Shown in pieces: positions 12,627 to 14,870 of a stretch of DNA of 14,870 nucleotides (the stretch's first letter is position 1; the number at the start of each line of letters is the position of its first letter). Source of the DNA: Mariprofundus sp. (GTDB taxonomy: Bacteria > Pseudomonadota > Zetaproteobacteria > Mariprofundales > Mariprofundaceae); NCBI GenBank assembly GCA_030951095.1, contig JAUZQI010000015.1, forward strand, positions 1 to 14,870, given 5' to 3'. The position numbers were made by a program, and so were the translations under genes. A model generated the notes under the pieces. The model was given only the letters and a program-made list of their open reading frames with translations, was not told the DNA's origin and did not search any database.

Positions 12627-13079
12627 ATGCAACTTACTCAATATACGGATTACTCCCTGCGCGTACTGCTATTCTTGGGGCTACACCCAGAACGCCGCTG
12701 CACAATTACTGAAATATCGGAAGCATTTAACATCAACCGCAACCACCTGGTCAAGGTTGTGCATAATCTTTCATCAAGTGGATGGATCACAACCATACGC
12801 GGCAAATCAGGTGGAATGGTGCTATCCTTTCCGCCCGAAAACATTAATATCGGAGCAGTCATCCGCCATACGGAACCGCATTTTGATCTGCTCGAATGTT
12901 TTGATTACGGGAGCAATACATGCACGATTTCACCTGTCTGTATGCTCAGGCACGCGCTATACAAAGCTCGCAAAGCATTCATGGATGTGCTGGATTCCTA
13001 TAACCTGTCTGATATATTGACTCGGCCGGATGAGATTATTCAATTACTGGATATGCCCGATCTTAAAAAAGCAGCCTGA
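12627..13079 (+). CDS. nsrR: Rrf2-family nitric-oxide-sensing repressor, NsrR type
   Basis: A 150-residue winged-helix regulator. The start at 12627 is chosen because NsrR proteins begin MQLT-(F/Y)TDYSLR; an open frame from 12567 would begin upstream of the promoter. The helix-turn-helix is TITEISEAFNINRNHLVKVV (26-45), followed by the wing with RGKSGGM. Three cysteines, Cys91, Cys99 and Cys105 (CFDYGSNTC, SPVC), and Asp8 correspond to the ligands of the 4Fe-4S cluster that NO destroys in studied NsrR proteins. IscR has a different Cys spacing and RirA lacks this N-terminal pattern. It is divergent from the globins and probably represses them and itself. Confidence 0.87.
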   Translation: MQLTQYTDYSLRVLLFLGLHPERRCTITEISEAFNINRNHLVKVVHNLSSSGWITTIRGKSGGMVLSFPPENINIGAVIRHTEPHFDLLECFDYGSNTCTISPVCMLRHALYKARKAFMDVLDSYNLSDILTRPDEIIQLLDMPDLKKAA

Positions 13080-13091
13080 GTCACCCCATAT

Positions 13092-13151
13092 TTGATCCAA
13101 AATAAGCCGCCGGGCTGGACGGTCTTGCCGCCGACAGGAGCTATGGATCAA
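13092..13151. repeat. Inverted repeat after nsrR enclosing a GC-rich core
   Basis: TTGATCCA (13092-13099) and TGGATCAA (13144-13151) are perfect inverted 8-mers. Between them lies a GC-rich stretch with GCCGCC twice, including the copy at 13114 of the short repeat seen at 6187. It may be the nsrR transcript end, though there is no strong T-run. Copy C of the palindromic element begins seven bases later. Confidence 0.45.
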
Positions 13152-13157
13152 TATTTT

Positions 13158-13317
13158 GAGCCACTTGCAAAAGTCGTGAACAGCGATTTGCTCCCCCACT
13201 CCGGCGCATTGTCGAACTGGAATTTCGGAGAATGGAACCACCATGCTCCTCATTCCATTCCAAAAATGCACTCGAAGCGGGATTGCAACTCATCTACTCA
13301 GATTTTTGCAAGTGGCT
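13158..13317 (+). mobile_element. MITE-like palindromic element, copy C (full, 160 bp)
   Basis: GAGCCACTTGCAAAA (13158-13172) and TTTTGCAAGTGGCT (13304-13317) are inverted terminal repeats. Similarity between the arms goes further: TTGC--CCC-CT-CG---GCATT occurs in both, so the whole element is one imperfect palindrome of about 2 x 75 bp. It has no coding potential and no clear target duplication. It lies between the convergent nsrR and glycosyltransferase-like genes, filling most of the 274-bp gap. Confidence 0.82.
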
Positions 13318-13353
13318 ATTTATATTGCGCTATTTTAAAAAGTGACACCCTTA

Positions 13354-14796
13354 TCAATGTGAAACGGTGTGATTTATATTCTCATCCGTATCGGATGCTG
13401 TCTGTTTGAGTTTAACGACAACGCCTCCTGGCATCAAAGCGATGGTTTCATACTTATGACTCAAAGCAGCCATATTGCGTGCCAGATCATGCATAGCTTT
13501 CTGTTGCGGGTTAAATGCAATATGGGTAATCCCTTTTATTTTAGCCTCAAAGTCCCGGATGTCTGCACTGGTTGGCGGTAGCGGCAAGACATCGCGGCGT
13601 GTCACCAGCAGCGTTCTTGCCGGCCACTGACTGGCAGCAATAAACTGATCAATCGGCGCGTTCTCCGCTTCTCTTTGCAGCACTGAAATAATCTTATCCG
13701 TATCACTTTTCAATTCCATCTGACGCGTGGCATAAGTGTTTTTAGCCACCATTGTAGATAGTACAACCAGAATCATCACCACTACGAGTACACCCCCCCG
13801 CTGTCCGGCAATACCGCGCCAGCCAATGCGTTCATTGAGTTTAATCAGCAGTGGTACGCCTAAATACAATGTGGTCGCCCAGTAAATCAGCACCCAGACA
13901 TGATCCGCATGCAACGCCCCAATAGCGCTGGCGACAATCAGCATCAATGAGGTTGAATCGATATTCAACTTCTTCATAAACAGCGTTGCAATCATGGCTG
14001 CAATGCCGAGGTCGGCAATAATCAGCCCCATACCCCAACTGTTGGCAGCATGCAGTATCGGCGAGCCCAGCAGCGCATCGGCCAGAATATTCAGCGGATT
14101 GGCGGTGGCGGCATCCATGCCATACCAGCCCCAGCGCAACAGCAGCATAATGGCCGTAGCCGCCACGATAGCCGCAATCATCCGATGCGCTTTTTTACGT
14201 TCAACCGGCTCACGCACCCAGCGCCATATCACAACCAGCGGCAAAGCCAGACCCATCGGGTGCAGACTGACGGCAAATGCGCACATCAGCATTTGCAGAA
14301 ACAACCAACTGGGCGCGGTGCGTTCACTGGCATGCATTAAATCATCGAAAATTGCAGCTACGGCAAACGCCCAGAGCAAGAATATGCCAGAGCCAATGGC
14401 ATCGGTTTGCATCAGCGTGATCGGGGCGATCAGCAACAGCGCCGTAGCAATCATGGACGATTCACTGCCATGGCATTCTTCAGCCCAGTTGTACAACAGC
14501 AGCGCCGTACCGAAAAGAAAAAACATGGTATATACCTTGACCGCGATCAAGCTCCCTACCCAGTGCATATCGAGTGGAACAAACAGGATCGCACGCAGGT
14601 CGGGTACGCCGAAAAAAGCCACCGGACTGGCAATCTGGTGGACAATAGACCAGTTCAGCAGCAGGTCGAGTGCTGCGGATTCTTCTATACCATAATTATC
14701 GTAACGAAATAGAGCTATAAACACCCAGGCCAGTATACACAGAGCTGCCAGCCCCAGATGGCGCGGTGCCAGATTTTCGCGAATAGTTGAAAACAT
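13354..14796 (-). CDS. Polytopic membrane protein resembling GT-C glycosyltransferases
   Basis: A 480-residue inner-membrane protein with roughly ten hydrophobic segments in residues 13-350 and a soluble C-terminal part (about 355-480). After the first TM helix comes RYDNYGIEESAALDLLLNWS; the acidic pair Glu38-Glu39 lies where ArnT/PMT-type GT-C enzymes carry the catalytic Asp-Glu loop. This would fit transfer of a sugar from a polyprenyl phosphate carrier on the periplasmic side, but the similarity is weak and the acceptor unknown. AGGA precedes the ATG. An upstream open frame ends 44 nt before it on the same strand, so it may belong to an operon entering from the right. No terminator is evident; copy C lies 36 bp beyond its stop. 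Confidence 0.65.
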   Translation of the reverse strand: MFSTIRENLAPRHLGLAALCILAWVFIALFRYDNYGIEESAALDLLLNWSIVHQIASPVAFFGVPDLRAILFVPLDMHWVGSLIAVKVYTMFFLFGTALLLYNWAEECHGSESSMIATALLLIAPITLMQTDAIGSGIFLLWAFAVAAIFDDLMHASERTAPSWLFLQMLMCAFAVSLHPMGLALPLVVIWRWVREPVERKKAHRMIAAIVAATAIMLLLRWGWYGMDAATANPLNILADALLGSPILHAANSWGMGLIIADLGIAAMIATLFMKKLNIDSTSLMLIVASAIGALHADHVWVLIYWATTLYLGVPLLIKLNERIGWRGIAGQRGGVLVVVMILVVLSTMVAKNTYATRQMELKSDTDKIISVLQREAENAPIDQFIAASQWPARTLLVTRRDVLPLPPTSADIRDFEAKIKGITHIAFNPQQKAMHDLARNMAALSHKYETIALMPGGVVVKLKQTASDTDENINHTVSH

Positions 14797-14840
14797 AATG
14801 GATATCCTGTCGTTTGAATGTTTGGAGCTAATGATGAGTG

Positions 14841-14870
14841 TTATGTGATGCTTTGCATGCCGCCCATATA
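14841..14870 (-). CDS. Possible 3' end of an upstream gene (nine codons)
   Basis: On the minus strand 14870-14841 reads YMGGMQSIT and TAA in one open frame. Its position 44 nt upstream of a same-strand gene with no clear promoter between them suggests the end of a preceding cistron. Too short to identify. Confidence 0.3.
   Translation of the reverse strand, partial: YMGGMQSIT

Noticed and set aside
13994..14695. 233-codon plus-strand frame opposite the GT-C-like gene
   Set aside because: Antisense shadow of a gene with coherent membrane helices; the product has no recognisable motif.
1..14870. CRISPR array, rRNA genes or a complete insertion sequence
   Set aside because: No regularly spaced repeats, no rRNA-like sequence and no transposase gene were seen on either strand.

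Overview
The window looks like an ordinary chromosomal stretch of a Gram-negative, probably proteobacterial, respiratory or microaerophilic organism with medium GC. The grounds are periplasmic c-type cytochromes with signal peptides, HemN, PgsA, MazG, an NsrR-type Rrf2 regulator, trHbN globins and a MotA/MotB-like pair. The class (for example gamma- or zetaproteobacterium) cannot be settled from the sequence alone.

Layout. 1-3566 is a cytochrome locus built around a divergent promoter region (about 1660-1870). Leftward it reads a monoheme cytochrome c, a triheme cytochrome c and the start of hemN. Rightward it reads a membrane-anchored monoheme cytochrome and a paralogous triheme cytochrome c. 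The two halves are mirror images: both promoters share the 12-mer TATAATGCCGAA, and both triheme genes have a collinear 42-nt upstream block ending exactly 27 nt before the start codon. On the right this block holds a relic of the 3' end of the monoheme cytochrome gene. 3563-4954 is a tRNA nucleotidyltransferase. 4955-5587 holds a truncated MITE-like repeat, the 3' end of a lost serine recombinase that reads into a tRNA gene, and tRNA-Glu(TTC) with its own promoter and terminator. 5588-7376 is pgsA, a DUF3467 gene and mazG. 7623-10218 holds a Yip1-like membrane protein and, convergent to it, a two-gene operon coding for a MotA-like channel and a MotB-like protein with a C-terminal von Willebrand A domain.

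10358-13079 looks like a nitric-oxide detoxification island. An nsrR-type gene is divergent from a soluble trHbN globin, followed by a membrane-anchored trHbN globin, a transcription terminator, a 2Fe-2S/FAD/NAD reductase, and a 35-residue membrane micropeptide. The micropeptide is nearly identical to the membrane anchor of the second globin. A 23-bp NsrR-like operator overlaps both divergent promoters. Together this reads as a split, membrane-localised counterpart of flavohaemoglobin. 13354-14796 is a polytopic protein resembling GT-C glycosyltransferases.

Four copies of one imperfect-palindrome element (consensus end GAGCCACTTGCAAAAGTC) lie at 5117, 8181, 10543 and 13158, three of them right behind gene 3' ends. 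Items most worth following up are the mirror-image cytochrome locus, the globin/reductase/micropeptide module, the palindromic element family and the MotA/vWA motor.
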